From the NCBI GenBank assembly GCA_030549495.1, contig JAUIRK010000757.1:284760-348759 (forward strand): 64,000 nucleotides of DNA, written 5' to 3'. The notes under the pieces were generated by a model. That model saw only the letters and a list, made by a program, of their open reading frames with translations, was not told the origin of the DNA and searched no databases. Position numbers and translations under genes: made by a program. Of this stretch, positions 20,225-32,445 are shown piece by piece. The stretch's first letter is position 1, and each line of letters starts with the position of its first letter. This stretch comes from Nectonema munidae (lineage: Eukaryota; Nematomorpha; Nectonematoida; Nectonematidae).

Positions 20225-21178
20225 ATGCCTGCAATTTTTCATAGATGTCACCTGTCCGAAATTTTCTGCTTTTTTTGCAATCGTAATTACGTTCCGCTCC
20301 TCGCGGTATTCTACACGCTAAACTTTGTGGGGATTGCGTTAAACGCCATAACCTACAACACTAGCCAAAAGGTGAACCGAAGAGCTAGTGGCTATAAAAT
20401 CTTTAAAGAGATGTCTCTTTTCGCCCTTATTACCAACATTCATTTCATCGTTCTCACTCTCGTTGACTCTTTTCACATTTCGCAGAGATTTTGGCAAGAT
20501 TTTGGATATTTTTGTTCATTCTACCGCCAGTACTTGGACTTTTTGAATGTGATTAAAATCACTTTTCGCTTTCTCTTGGTCTTTTTTGTGCTGGATTTGT
20601 ACATCTCAATTGTGCACTGCTTTGTCCTGCTGAAGTGGAGAAGTACTTTTTATTTCAGACACACTACGGCCATTTCTCTCATGCTCTCTATTATTTGTGA
20701 CATTCCCTTGAAAGTTTCTAATTTTAGATACTTCAAGAAAACAGATGCAACAATCAATTTTATCATGATGAATATTCGCGAAATTTTCATTCTTTACATT
20801 CCCATTTTGTGTTTCGCCATTTTTTTGGTCAGAATGGCGTCCATTTTGAGGGAAAGGGTCCTATATAAGAAGACTCAGATTTTTTCCAATAAAAATAAGA
20901 TTCTAGCAGCGTCTCGAAGAAATACAAAAGTCATTACCCAGCTCTGCCTGTATTTCATCACGTTCATTGTGTTGACCCTTCCAACCCTCTACCAAAGTCT
21001 GAAGGGCTCCAAGAACAAAAGTGAGAAGCGGCAGTCAAGTTATGGAATGAGTAGTACTTTCATGGTAAGTGCCATCTTCCTTGAACTAATCAACTATTCT
21101 CTCCTTCCCTTCATTTATACTCTTTTGGATTTGAAGTTGAAGAATCAAGTTGCATGCATTTTTCATGCACAACGATGA
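20225..21178 (+). CDS. Divergent rhodopsin-type (class A) GPCR
   Basis: A 317-residue single-exon frame from ATG 20225. Seven hydrophobic segments lie at about 24-45, 62-83, 104-134, 146-165, 181-205, 235-258 and 279-302, the spacing of a plasma-membrane G-protein-coupled receptor. TM1 keeps a polar N (N33/N40). The end of TM3 reads VLDLYISIVH (122-131) where most class A receptors have DRY or ERY plus I-A-I. TM7 reads NYSLLPFIYTLLD (290-302), a variant of NPxxY. Cys97 lies where the TM3 disulphide Cys is expected, but extracellular loop 2 has no Cys. Loop 3 is Lys/Arg-rich and the C-tail is only about 15 residues. The general look is of a peptide-receptor relative (FMRFamide or orphan type), but ligand and subfamily cannot be told from sequence. 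The ATG is preferred over a TTG three codons upstream. Confidence 0.82.
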   Translation: MPAIFHRCHLSEIFCFFCNRNYVPLLAVFYTLNFVGIALNAITYNTSQKVNRRASGYKIFKEMSLFALITNIHFIVLTLVDSFHISQRFWQDFGYFCSFYRQYLDFLNVIKITFRFLLVFFVLDLYISIVHCFVLLKWRSTFYFRHTTAISLMLSIICDIPLKVSNFRYFKKTDATINFIMMNIREIFILYIPILCFAIFLVRMASILRERVLYKKTQIFSNKNKILAASRRNTKVITQLCLYFITFIVLTLPTLYQSLKGSKNKSEKRQSSYGMSSTFMVSAIFLELINYSLLPFIYTLLDLKLKNQVACIFHAQR

Positions 21179-21416
21179 ATATAAACTTTTCAAGTATACT
21201 TCTCTTTGAACAAGACTTTTGGGAAGGTGTTTCTTAAAATAAGCTAATCTGCTATTGAACTTTATGATGCATACGAATGAAAGTTTTTAAAATATAATTA
21301 TTTATTTGACGTTGAACTTTTTACACTGATCAAAATATAGCAATACAGCGAATTTAAATTTTTTTGTTGTCGCTATTACATCCAAAGGAAGAATATTCCT
21401 AAGAATCTAAAGGTTT

Positions 21417-21530
21417 TGCACCGTTTGGGTCGGACTAAGAGCAAAGAAGGCTTGATCCACAATTGAACCCAAGATCTTGTGGTATTGAAAGCTTATCACC
21501 TTACTCATTCCGCCATACATGCAGAAAGTT
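21417..21530 (-). mobile_element. tRNA-derived SINE, copy 4
   Basis: A more decayed copy. On the minus strand: GGAATGAGTAAGGTGATAAG head, CTTGGGTTCAATTGTGG around the B box, then GACCCAAACGGTGCA. It lies 240 bases after the GPCR stop. Confidence 0.55.
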
Positions 21531-21702
21531 ATAATCTAAAATTAAAAATTTATTATTTTTCAAAATTAGAAAAACTTAAATGGGTTTTTTCTATATTATA
21601 TTTTTATACGCTAAAAAACAAAACAAAAATGTGCTAAAAAATAATTTGTCGTTAATAGAAAATAAAAATGGTTTAGTTGAGATTTTCAGTGTTATGATCA
21701 AG

Positions 21703-21905
21703 GGCGCACATCCTCAAAATTATTGGGAGCGGCATTTTTTTGCAATTTTCAAAATTACTGGTCTGGAAATACCACATGAGACCAAATATTCAAGCAATCC
21801 TTTAAAATAGAGTGTATTCAGCGCATACCTAAATTTATAAGACTACTTTATATTTTTTTTTACAAAATTGATGAAATTTAACAACTATACTTCCAGCAAA
21901 AATCA
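21703..21905 (+). mobile_element. Left-end fragment of the 8622-type hAT element
   Basis: GGGCGCACATCCTCAAAATT and the following 180 bases, including GTCTGGAAATACCAC and TAGAGTGTATTCAGCG, match the left end of copy A (8625-8830) closely. No right end occurs nearby, so it is a truncated copy. Confidence 0.82.
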
Positions 21906-22426
21906 ACATTTGATTCCTAATAGCTGTATCTATACTGAATTATAACAATACGATATATAACATGCTAATTTTTATTATATATATTTCCCTTCTGCTTTTA
22001 ATAAAACTTTGAAACGTTGACCCTTTCATCTAAGTTATGGTCATAACCATCAAAAAATTGTGATTTACAAATTAAAACGAAAAAATGAATTCATTTTATG
22101 ACAATATGCTTATACTAAGAATATAAAGCAAATAAAATCACAATATGGAAAAATTATTGATAGCATTGACTTTGCTTACTTTTCTAGAGATAGGCCTCCT
22201 AGCTGAAATAAGGAAGCCAATTTACAATTAAAAAAATCACTCTTTGGCATGAGAAAAGAAGATAAGAAATATAAAGCATTATAAAATCTAAAATGTTAAC
22301 ATGATAGAAAGAACAGATGTAGATAGAATAGCTCATAAACACAAGAGAAGAGTTGTTATAAGTAGTATTTGATACTTTAATATTAGACCAAGCCAGTATG
22401 TAAACATATAAAGTAGTGCCCCAATT
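21906..22426. other. Intergenic, no clear gene
   Basis: AT-rich, no readable protein or repeat ends. Confidence 0.45.
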
Positions 22427-22434
22427 GGCCCAAC

Positions 22435-23001
22435 TGTCCCGTATCAAGGGATCGTGGCGCCCCAGGGCAAAAGTCTGAAATGGAGCCCCTCACCCCTTGC
22501 TCTTTCATTTCTCACTCATCCCCACCCCATTCTGGCTTAAAAAGTAATGCTCACATTTTTATTAAGGCGCGTAATTCAGATATATACTGACTGAGTCGAA
22601 GACAGTCTCCATTAGATGTTCATTTTTCGTGTTTTAGCAGCAGCAAAATTATCGATGACTTCGTCAAATCAACACAATCGAGAACTCCTTTCTCAATGCT
22701 CATAAAAGCTTTACTTTGGTGGCGGGCTTGCCCCATAGTACATAGAGAACTTTTAGAAAATTAATGGAGGTGGGGGTAGGGCGAAGGTTAAATTTGCCCC
22801 CCCCCACCCTGGAGTCCTTGCTGCTAGGGCAACATAGAACCTGGGAGTTTATCCCATCTACATTTTCTTGGTGGAAACCTTGGAAGGGGAATTTTTTTAC
22901 ATCCCCAAGCCGCACCCCCTAAGGTTGTTGACTGGGCAATGAAATGGCGCCCATAGATGTGGCTCCCCGCGGCTATTCCCCTCCCCCTTGATACGGCCCT
23001 G
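22435..23001. mobile_element. hAT MITE, 567 bp, unusually GC-rich
   Basis: A perfect 8-bp duplication GGCCCAAC flanks it (22427-22434 and 23002-23009). Both ends share CCGTATCAAGGG inward (left at 22438; inverted right end CAGGGCCGTATCAAGGG). Open frames on the minus strand within the G/C-rich right half look like chance. Confidence 0.85.
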
Positions 23002-23089
23002 GGCCCAACCAAATAAATAGTATATGAAGTTTGAAACTTTTTTTTATTTATATTTAATTTTATATATCTTCTATATTAAATATTGTACT

Positions 23090-23780
23090 CCAAGCAAGCC
23101 CTTACTCTTTTGCTCTCTCTACCCCCAACCATCCTTAAACCACCCCATACCAAACAAATTCTCTCAATTACTTACACAAATCAAACATAGGATAAACAAC
23201 AACCACCACATAGTTATATCCTTCGACTTAACTCCAAGATCCTACCTCTGTGACATAAAACAATATACACGGGGCTCACTCACAATCAATCTCACAATCA
23301 ATAGCCGATATCGATAAATTCCCAACTTTCTGACTACTGCAGCTAAACAATATCTACCAATCACACAATGATTTAAACGACAAGTATAATTCACAACTGG
23401 AGCATATCAGACATACCATACTTTTCAAATCAACTTCACCACTAATCTCTTAAAAATCCCTAATCCTAATTATGACAAACAAATATTTTGGTCAGCATTC
23501 TATAATAATCTTAAATCTAAACTAGACAGCATCACCCTTACCACGGACACAACAAGTAATATCGAACTTTCTACTCTTCAACTTAACAAACCAGCGCAGC
23601 AAGCATTTCCTACAAACCTACTTCATAAAAGATAACACGCTCATTTTTGGAATCGTACCTTAAGTAAATCTCTAAAAAATCTAAGGAAAACTAAGTCTTA
23701 TAGTAACATTCCACATTATTTTTTACTGAAAACTCAATATTAGATAGAAATCAAGAAAGCTAAAAAAACAAGTTTAAAAA
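23090..23780 (+). mobile_element. LINE fragment, C-rich strand
   Basis: Frames read KFSQLLTQIKHRINNN, then NPNYDKQIFWSAFYNNLKSK, then HFWNRTLSKSLKNLRKTKS, the linker between endonuclease and RT in Jockey/I-like LINEs (W-N-x-x-L...LRK). The C-rich plus strand resembles the fragment at 32446. Several stops and frame changes are present. Confidence 0.55.
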
Positions 23781-23849
23781 TATCTTACGATGATCTCTAA
23801 AAAAAGATTAGCATCAGAAATATAAGATTCTGTACTCATTCAATTTGAA

Positions 23850-25620
23850 GCTTTACTTTGCCAACAAGAACTTGCTTTGATCAAAAGAGATCCTTTGCAG
23901 ATTTTGTTTTTGAAACAAATTGTGAACCAAATTCTAAGTATTGGAGAGGTGTTCATTATGGCTCTGAGCATCTTTCTTTCTTAGCTAATGTTGTGCGAGA
24001 AGAGGCATTTAAAGACACAATTGGAAAATTTACATTGTTATTTTAGATACTTCAAATGTTATATCTTTGAATAAAACGCTATGCGTTTTGATTAACACCC
24101 GTGTACAAGGTAGTCAATTTCTTGGTATTGTTGAAATTGAGTCTGGAACAGGTCTAAACTATGCGAATGCTATTTGTTATGTAAACATGGCTTTGATTTC
24201 TCTCAATGTATTGGCGTTCGTTCTGATGGAGCAAGTGCAATGGTAGGAAAAAATATTGGAATGTTGAAAATCTTCTCTTAAATGGTAAGATTAAAAAGAA
24301 GGCTTGAATGTGAAAAACCTGTTTTATTTCATATCATTGCACATCTCATCGTCTTGCACTTGCTTTAGATGATGTTTATAGTGATCCGAGAGTTAAAGAA
24401 TTTCTATATCTTTAACTATTATATTTTTTCTATTATATCTTATAACTTTTTTTCTAGAAGGAGTAGCAATAGAAGTGAATACCGAAAACTATGTAAAGTT
24501 TGGAGAAAACAAGATAAAATTGGAACTAGATAGATCGGAAGATAGCGCTGTATTGATGTCCTCAATCAATGCCAAGAACAAGTACTTGCTTTCATCAATT
24601 CAAATCCTCGACTTAAAAATACTAATGAAGGTATTTTAGTTCAAACTTTTTTTGATAATAATAGATCAAAATTATTTGACGATTTACGTCGTATATTAAA
24701 GATGTTTGCTGGACTTAATAAGCAAGCTCAGATAGAAGACACAACTGTTTGGAGGTGCTTTACAGCAATTGAAAAAGCTCGTAATAAGTTGGAGTTCTAT
24801 TAAAACTTAAGTTTTGAAGGTAAAGAATTGAGAAAAGTTTTTTTAGAGCACCTTTGTAAAAGATTACCTTATTCATCTGCAGCAGTTTTTAAATCTTTTG
24901 ATTTTAGTCTTCTTCCTATAAACAGTAAAAGATTTCCTAAAAAAGAAGTAAAATTTTCAATCAAAAACGTCGTAGCGACATGTTCCAATTTTTTCGATAA
25001 AGATAAAAATAGAGTAAGCATATGTAAAAAATTGTACCGAGATTTTCGCTTTCTTGAAAATTATGTTATAAGAGAGAAGATAACCTGTATTAAGCACGCC
25101 ACCGAACAAACAGAAATAGGAAAAGATCTTAAAACTTTGATAGACATAGTGACATATATTCCTGCATCTTCATCTGGAGCTGAGCGTGTATTTCCATGTC
25201 AAAATAGAGTTAAATCAAAACGTCGTGCATGTTTGAAAATTAAGACTAGATGAACTGCTAGCTGTACGTCTACTGTCAAATCCAAATCAAATTTATTCAA
25301 ATGGAAATCTAGAGGCTGCTTTCGAGCTTTGATGGGCGGAAAAATGAGTGCTATCAATCATCCGGGCAATCAAGTGCACGAAAAACTTTCCTTGATGTCT
25401 TATCAGATAAAGAAAAATCAGATAAAAACTTTTTTGAGAGAAGTGATTCAGATTTCAATTCCATTTCTCCTATTGATGAAGAGGAGATTGATTTTTTTAA
25501 GGTGAAGAAAGAAAACTGGCCTAACTTAGAACACAAGAAGAAGAAGAAGAAGAATTTATTTGAAATCGGGAAAAAAAAAATATTATCGATGAATGAATAT
25601 TGTTTGTAATAAAGAGCAAC
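23850..25620 (+). mobile_element. hAT transposase relic
   Basis: Pieces in order: FLANVVREEAFKDTIGKF (23990 region); GVRSDGASAMVGKNIGML (about 24210), with the Asp of the hAT core; a Cys/His stretch HCTSHRLALALDD-like near 24340; NKLEFY at 24790; and the C-terminal dimerisation block TYIPASSSGAERVF followed by NRVKSKRRACL at 25150-25235. After that come acidic repeats DFNSISPIDEEEIDFF and a (GAA)n tract. There are more than five stops or frame changes. No ends were defined. Confidence 0.8.
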
Positions 25621-25639
25621 CATTAGGAATAAATAAATA

Positions 25640-28600
25640 TTTATATAACAATTGCACCGAAGGCTAAAGCCGCTGTGTGATGTAAAGTTATATAACGTAT
25701 ATGAGGAAAATAAGGAGCGGAAAAAAAAAATAAATTAAACACATAAAAAAGGTTACAAAGACATCATTCTCAAGCACTCATTAATTAAAATATAATGAAT
25801 CAATATAAAGAGGTGAAAGTAAGAATCGAAATTAAGCATGTAAAAAAAAAAATGATAAGAATAAACCTAAATTAGCACAGAATAAAAATAAATGAAAAAA
25901 AGACAAATATAAGAAGGAAGACACGCACATTACTAAAAAAAAAAAAATTAAATTAAAGTTGATGGAAGTTTAGACAAACATAGCAGTTCACATTAGAACA
26001 TGTATAATCATAATATTGAATAAAAAACTTTCTAGAAAATATTTACAAGACTGAATATGGGTAAATTGTTGAAAATGAATACAAAGAAAGTGATTCCAGA
26101 ATTTACAAGCCCTGAATCTTAGACAACCATGCGATTTATGGAAATTGTATCTCGGAACGAAAAGATGGTTACTATTCCTCAAAGAAAAATTTTCTCTATC
26201 GGAATTAAATCGAAACCAGGATGAAAATAGAGAGGTAGATTATCGTTCAAAGCATGAAAAAGAAAAATTGCTAAACGAAGTTTATACAAATCATTAAATT
26301 TCAAAAGATTATTTTGGAAAAAAAGCATGTTAGTATGAGAAAGGTAAGGCTTGTTAAAAACTATTCTAAGAATTTTCTTTTGAGATAGATAAAAAGCATC
26401 ATTAACAGCATGGCCCCAATTAATAACACTGTACAATAAATGAGGCAAAAATAACGCTTTATAGAGTAACAATTTGGTATTAATAGGAATGAGAGTTTTA
26501 TATTGGCGAATAACGCCAGTAACAGAGTTCAACTTAGCTAAAACGTATTTACAATGAGCTTTCCAATTAAGTCTTCTATCAATTAAAATGCCAAGAAAAT
26601 TATATTCATTTACAAACTCAAAACCAATGTTGAGAGGTTGTAATTAAGCGATTGAGAAAAAGAGATTGCTTTGCATTTGTTGAGATTAATTTTAAAGCAG
26701 TTATATTCAAACCATTTATATAAAGCAGAGATATTATTACCTAAGTTAGGATCATCTAGAGAAACTAGTATGGAGATATCATCAGCATAAAGATACATGC
26801 TGGTAAACAAATTTATACGGAAGATATCATTAATATAAATTAAAAGAAGGGGACCCAAGATAGAGCCTTGTGGAACACCACACAGAATTTTAGCAAGCCT
26901 GAATAAGCATCATTAATAAAAGTACATTGAAATCTATTTGAAAAATACCTGGTAATTAGAGATATTGCAGTAGAAGAAAAGCCATATATTTTTAATTTTT
27001 CAGTGAGTATTGAATGCGATATTGAGTCAAAGGCTCTCGTTAAATCAATAAATAACGCAGCAACATTTGTACCATTATCGATACAACTATAAATATCATT
27101 GAGGAAAACTGAATGCAAAAGTTGGGTGGAATGACTATGTCGAAAACCAAATTGATTTGAATCTATAAGGTTATTAGAGAAAAAATAACTATATATCTGT
27201 TTATATAGAAGCTTTTCAAACACTTTGCCAATAGAAGGTATTAAAGATATTGGCCTATAGTTATTCACTAATAATCTATTACCTTTTTTAAAAATAGGTA
27301 CAATTTTAAAAATTTTGAAGATATCAGGAAAAACGTTAAATTCCAGGCAGGCGTTAAAACCTATTAGAAGAACTCTGGAAATAAAAGGAAAGATAGATTT
27401 CAAAATATCGATTGAAATACCAAAAAAGTCTTTCGAATTATTACTTTTGAGTTCAAAAATAACATTAAAAATATCTTCAGCTGAAAATTTTGAAAAACTA
27501 AACGTACATTCAGTAGATCTTAAGTAAGTAAGAAAACTATTGGAAGAAAGATCAGGTTCAGGAAGTGCAAAATGAGAATTAAAAGACTCAGCTATTAATT
27601 TATTGTTACTAACAATTACATCACCAATTTTCAGAACAACAGAGTTGTTTATATTAGATTTAGAGAGCATGTTTAATTTACACCAAGTATCCTTCGTGGA
27701 TTTACAATTAAAATAACTACGAAAATATTCATTTTTCTTAAACTTAATTAATAGTTTGATTTTATTTCTGTAATAGAGAAACTTGTTTCTAATAGATGAA
27801 TTACTTCTATCTTTAAGATAAAAAATGTAAAGCTTATCCCTGCGTTTAATCAAATCAAGTATGTAAGAGGACATCCAAGGTTTAGATGGAGTATTATACT
27901 TGTCTTTACGAAAAACAACTTTAGTATTAATGGTAATCTCATATTGCAGAATATTTAATAATTCATAAAAAAGAAAATTAGGAGAGTAAAATAGGGTTTC
28001 AACAAGTTAAAAAAGTCATAATTACTAATACTAGCCTTAAACGTCGAACGATCAAAACTTTTGAGAGGATGTTTTACGTAATCATATTCAAGGGGTAAAG
28101 ATAAAAAAATAGGAAAGTTATCAGATAACGAGGAATCCAAGACATAAGAATAATAAGAAACATTACGACTAATTAAAAAATTATCAATGAGGGTATTGAA
28201 CTGCAACCTAGTAGTAGAAGAGACAGTAAATTTCAGAGAAAAGGAAAAAATTAATTGAAGAAAATCACTAACAACAGATGCGGTATTTAATTTAAAAAAA
28301 TTAATATTAAAATCACCTGATAAAATGTGGACAAAGTTAGATTTAAGTTTGCTCAAATAAAGCTCAAAGTCAATCAAAAAACCAGATAGAGAAGTTTTAC
28401 TATTATTAGGGGTTCTATAAATATTATGAATCATAATATTTTTATTATTTTTAACACAAATTACAATAGAAAAATGTTCAAAGTAAATGGATGAAAAGTT
28501 ATCAGTAACAAATGAATACACTACAGAATTGTGTACATAAAAGGATAATCCGCTGTGTGTAGAAAGATAGCAAGGCTTAGCTATAGAACAATAACTACTT

Positions 28601-28980
28601 AAATTGAATGAACATGAATTAGGACACAACCAAGTTTCTTGTAGACACAACACAGAAAGTAGATGCTTATTATGATTATTTATATTAGAAACTAAAAAAC
28701 ATAGCTCATCAAATTTAGCATTCAGTGACTGACAGTTCAAACTAAGGATATTAAAATTGAAATGAAACTCAGGAAGATCACCAGAAAGAACAGCTATGGA
28801 AGATTTTAAGTCAGAATGGTCTGAAAATTCACCTAGAGAAAACATATCAAAAAAATCCTTCGTATTTGACACTTCTAAACAATCATTAGTAGATGAGAAC
28901 AAAGTATTCATGAAGAACAACACAAAGAAGTAGATGATTTGTCTGAAGACTGGTAATTGTATTAAATACAAAGTAATTAT
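25640..28980 (-). mobile_element. Nearly complete Jockey/CR1-like LINE
   Basis: Read right to left. The APE endonuclease (28971-27955) has ILSLNCQSLNAKFDEL, CLQETWLC, LSGDFNINFF and SDNFPIFLSL. The reverse transcriptase (27874-26610) has NNYRPISLIPSIGKVFEKLL, LFIDLTRAFDSISH and the catalytic box YADDISILVS. The thumb/C-terminal domain (26532-25988) has LLYKALFLPHLLYSVINWGH and VPRYNFHKSHGCLRFRACKFW. Only about four frame changes (near 27960, 26850, 26620 and 26180) separate these blocks, so it is a young copy. The product would nick DNA and copy its own RNA at the break. No separate ORF1 was seen. The 3' UTR (25640-25987) is T-rich on the coding strand. A relative lies at 63440-64000. Confidence 0.88.
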
Positions 28981-29479
28981 GTATTTAAGATTTTAAAATC
29001 AATAAACTATTTTGAAATATAAGATTTCATTTACACATCTTTCATTTATGCTTAAATATGATTAATTTCTAGAACTATTTTAACCCTATTAGTGCTGGGG
29101 GGCGTAAAACGCCCCCCCCCCCTCCTTCACTAAAAAATTAATTGAAAATTGGCTGAATCATATCCCTTCAAATTTTTGACTTTTCCTAAAGCTAGCTGCA
29201 TCTTTTGAAACCATTTTTATAGTAGTTGAATGACCCCTTCATGTCCAAAACTGTCAATCAAAATAAAAAATTAAAATTTATCAGCAAAATTTTGACATTA
29301 TCTGTACTTAACCTTATAACTTAGGATCTATATTATATAATACCCTGAAAATTTATAATTATATACAGTTTGGAACGCATAACACTTTATATATTTAATT
29401 TTTTCAATAATCATGGCTACTTTTTAGAAAATGTCAATCAAAATTTTGATTGATCAAAAATATATCTAATAAAATATAC

Positions 29480-30790
29480 CTTCAAATTTTACATAAAATA
29501 TATGTTTTTATACCAAATCGGTCATGCTGTTTTCATTTCTGGACTCAATTTTTAGATTTAGGATTTGAAAATACCTATAAGTATTAATCAAATTTGCGGT
29601 TTACTTCTGAAAATTGTCTCCAAAAACATTCCTTTACATTTTACATAAAATATATGTGTTATACTAAATCGGCCATGTTGGTTTCATTTCTGGACTCATT
29701 TTTTTACGTTTAGGATCTGAAAATACCTATAAGTGTTAATCAAATTTGCGGTTTACTTCTAAAAATTATCTCCAAATTCATTCAAATTTTACAATAAAAT
29801 ATATGTGTTATACTAAATAGGCCATGCTAGTTTCATTTCTGGAGTCATTTTTTACGTTTAGGATGTGAAAATACCTATAAGTGTTAATTAAATTTGCGGT
29901 TTACTTCTAAAAATTGTCTCCAAAAACATTCCTTCAAATTTTACAATAAAATATATGTTTTATACCAAATCAACCATATTGTTTTGATTTCTGAACTCAT
30001 TTTTCACATTTAGAGGTTTTAAAATATCAGTCAAAATTTGCGGTTTACTTCTAAAAGCTATCTCCAAAAATATTCTCTCAGTTTTAAATGAAATATTTGT
30101 TTTTATACCAAATCAATCATGCTGTTTTCATTTCTGAACTCATTTTTTTACATTTAGGATGTGAAAATACCTATAAGTGTTAATCAAATTTGCGGTTTAC
30201 TTTTAAAAATTGTCTCCAAAAATATTCATTCAAATTTTACAATTAGATATATGTTTTTATACCAAATCAACCATGCTAGTTTCATTTATGGACTCAATTT
30301 TTGCAGTTAGAATTAAAAATACATATAAGTATCAATTAAATTTGCGTTTAGTTCTAAAATTTGTTTTTATAGCAAATAGATCATGATGGTTTCATTTCTG
30401 AAGACAGTTTTCGCATTTAGAGGTTTTACTGCTAGTGTCAATCATATTTGCGGTTTATGTCTCAAAACTATATCCCAAAATATTCTCTCTAATTTTAAAT
30501 GAAATATGTGTTTTTATACCAATTCGACCATGATAATTTTTATTTCTGAAATCATTTTTTGCATTTAGAGGTTTTAAATGTCTGAAAGTGTCAATCAAAT
30601 TTTCGATTTACGTCTAATGTCTACAGAAATATTTTTTAAATTTAAATAAAATATCTCTTTATATGCCAAATGGAAGATGCTGGTTTCATTTTTGGACTCA
30701 GGTTTGGCATTTATGGTTTTAAAATATCTGAAAGCTTGAATCAGATTTGCGGTTTACTTCTAGATATTGTCTTCAAAAATATTTTGACTG
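29480..30790. repeat. Tandem array 1, ~150-bp units, ~9 copies
   Basis: Units are marked by ACCAAATCGGTCATG-like starts near 29512, 29659, 29812, 29965, 30107, 30260, 30372, 30517 and 30664. Each unit carries TTTGCGGTTTACTTCTA and TTGTCTCCAAAAA. Most units are 142-153 bp; one is about 112. Neighbouring units in the left half are more alike than those in the right half. Confidence 0.85.
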
Positions 30791-31479
30791 TGAAAAAGAA
30801 GTTCCTCTTTTACAAATGAAAAATATTTAAATCTATAGCTTATAATCTAGGATTACAGTTAACATTTAGCTAAGATGGGAAGGAAATCTGAAAATTTAGA
30901 ATAGGTCAGATTTATCAAAAATGGCACAGATGCCAATATGTGAGAATTTAGTCACTATCAAGATATTTTTAATTTAAATTGAATTTGTCCATCTTTTTCC
31001 TTTTGTGTCAAAGAGATAATTTTTTAGATGAAGAACGTTGACAACGTTTTGTAATTGAACAATCAACATCACGAATGATTCCTCAGAAAAAACCTTTGAA
31101 ATGAGATTGGTTGACAAATATTCAGGCCTGAAAGGAAAAAAGTAATTTTATCCTTATAAAAAAATTTTCGAACACACATTGAAGAATATAAATTTCTAGT
31201 GAAAAAAGAGCTACCAAGAAAGGATCATCATAGAATGAATACCAAAATTACATACTGTAAATTATAATATGACGTAGAGACTACGAGCCGATAACGAATT
31301 TGTAGCCAAAAAGATGGAGGTCCTATCGAGTTACATAAGTTACTGTAGAATGAAATATTTTGAGTGAATTAAACACCTAAAGTTGGTTTATTAAATAAAT
31401 TAAGAAAATAATTACCAGAGAAATACTGTAAGTAGAAGTTATTTTTATGTTTATATATTTGACATTGATTTACAGGTTT

Positions 31480-32335
31480 AATCGATTTTTTGACAGGTTT
31501 TATTGATTTCATAAAAAATGAACATCACCATTAAATTCTGCATACTTGAAATGTATAAAAACTTTAAAAGAATTAAAATTTTAATTTCGACATGGGCTGT
31601 CATATTTAAATTATTTTGTCAGGTTTGACTAATATTTATAAAAAAAAAAAGGAATATAACCAGTAAACACAGCCTACTTGAAAATGGGTATATGTGTGTA
31701 AAAAGCCATACACGGTAAACTTCATAACCTCCCTATATTTTCTATTAAACGTAATTCTCTAATTTAAAAAACCGTGTCTGATCCTTTCTTTTTGGGATAA
31801 ATCAATTTTTTGACAGTTTTGATTGATTTTTATAAAAAATGAATATCACCACTGAATTACGCATGCTTAAAAATGGGTATATATGTGTAAAAAACTTTAT
31901 ATTATTACTTAGATAAAAAGTTTCTTTTTAAGATGAGCTGTCATATATAAATCAATGCTTTGATAACTTTAATTGATTTTTATAAAAAAAATGAATATCA
32001 CCGCTGAATTCAGCATATTTGAAAATGGGTATACATGTGTAAAAAACTTTATATACTTATTTAGATAAAAAGTTCCTTTTTGAGATGAGCTGTCACATTT
32101 AGATCAATTTTTGACAGGTTTGATTGATTTTCATAAAAAATTAATATCACCAATGAATTCAGCATATTTGAAAATGAGTATACATGTGTAAAAAACTTTA
32201 TATACTTATTTAGATAAAAAGTTCCTTTTTGAGATGAGCTGTCAAATATAAATCAATTTTTTGACAGGTTTGATTGATTTTGATAAAAAAAAATGGACAT
32301 CACCACTGAATTCAGCATAGTTGAAATATATATGT
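31480..32335. repeat. Tandem array 2, ~150-bp units, ~6 copies
   Basis: Units start TTGACAGGTTTGATTG-like near 31491, 31617, 31812, 31961, 32113 and 32260. Each carries ATCACCACTGAATTCAGCAT and GATGAGCTGTCA. The sequence is unrelated by eye to array 1. The last three units are nearly identical. Confidence 0.83.
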
Positions 32336-32445
32336 AACATTAAAAATATTTATAAAAACTTATTAATATCTGAGAAAAATAGGGGGGCACTTTACGCCCG
32401 CCAACACTTGAGCGAACAAATTTTGCCCAGCACTAATAGGGTTAA

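Larger units (their letters stand above)
29084..32441. mobile_element. Satellite-bearing element with piggyBac-like ends, 3.36 kb
   Basis: TTAA flanks both sides (29080-29083 and 32442-32445). The ends are an inverted pair CCCTATTAGTGCTGGG (left) and CCCAGCACTAATAGGG (right). G/C-rich blocks stand just inside: GGGGCGTAAAACGCCCC at the left, GGGGGGCACTTTACGCCC at the right. The TTAA duplication and CCC start fit piggyBac. There is no transposase frame; the interior is two tandem arrays (see separate entries). A shorter decayed relative lies at 53426-54010. Confidence 0.88.

Noticed and set aside
22700-23012. Two minus-strand frames of 60-70 codons
   Set aside because: They lie inside a non-coding hAT MITE and cross its terminal repeat; no protein similarity is recognisable.
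26840-27874. Host gene of 344 codons
   Set aside because: Motifs NYRPISLIPS and DLTRAFDS mark it as a LINE reverse transcriptase.
29480-32335. CRISPR-like arrays
   Set aside because: Units of about 150 bp are repeated whole, with no constant repeat/variable spacer pattern, and they sit inside a TTAA-flanked element of an animal genome.
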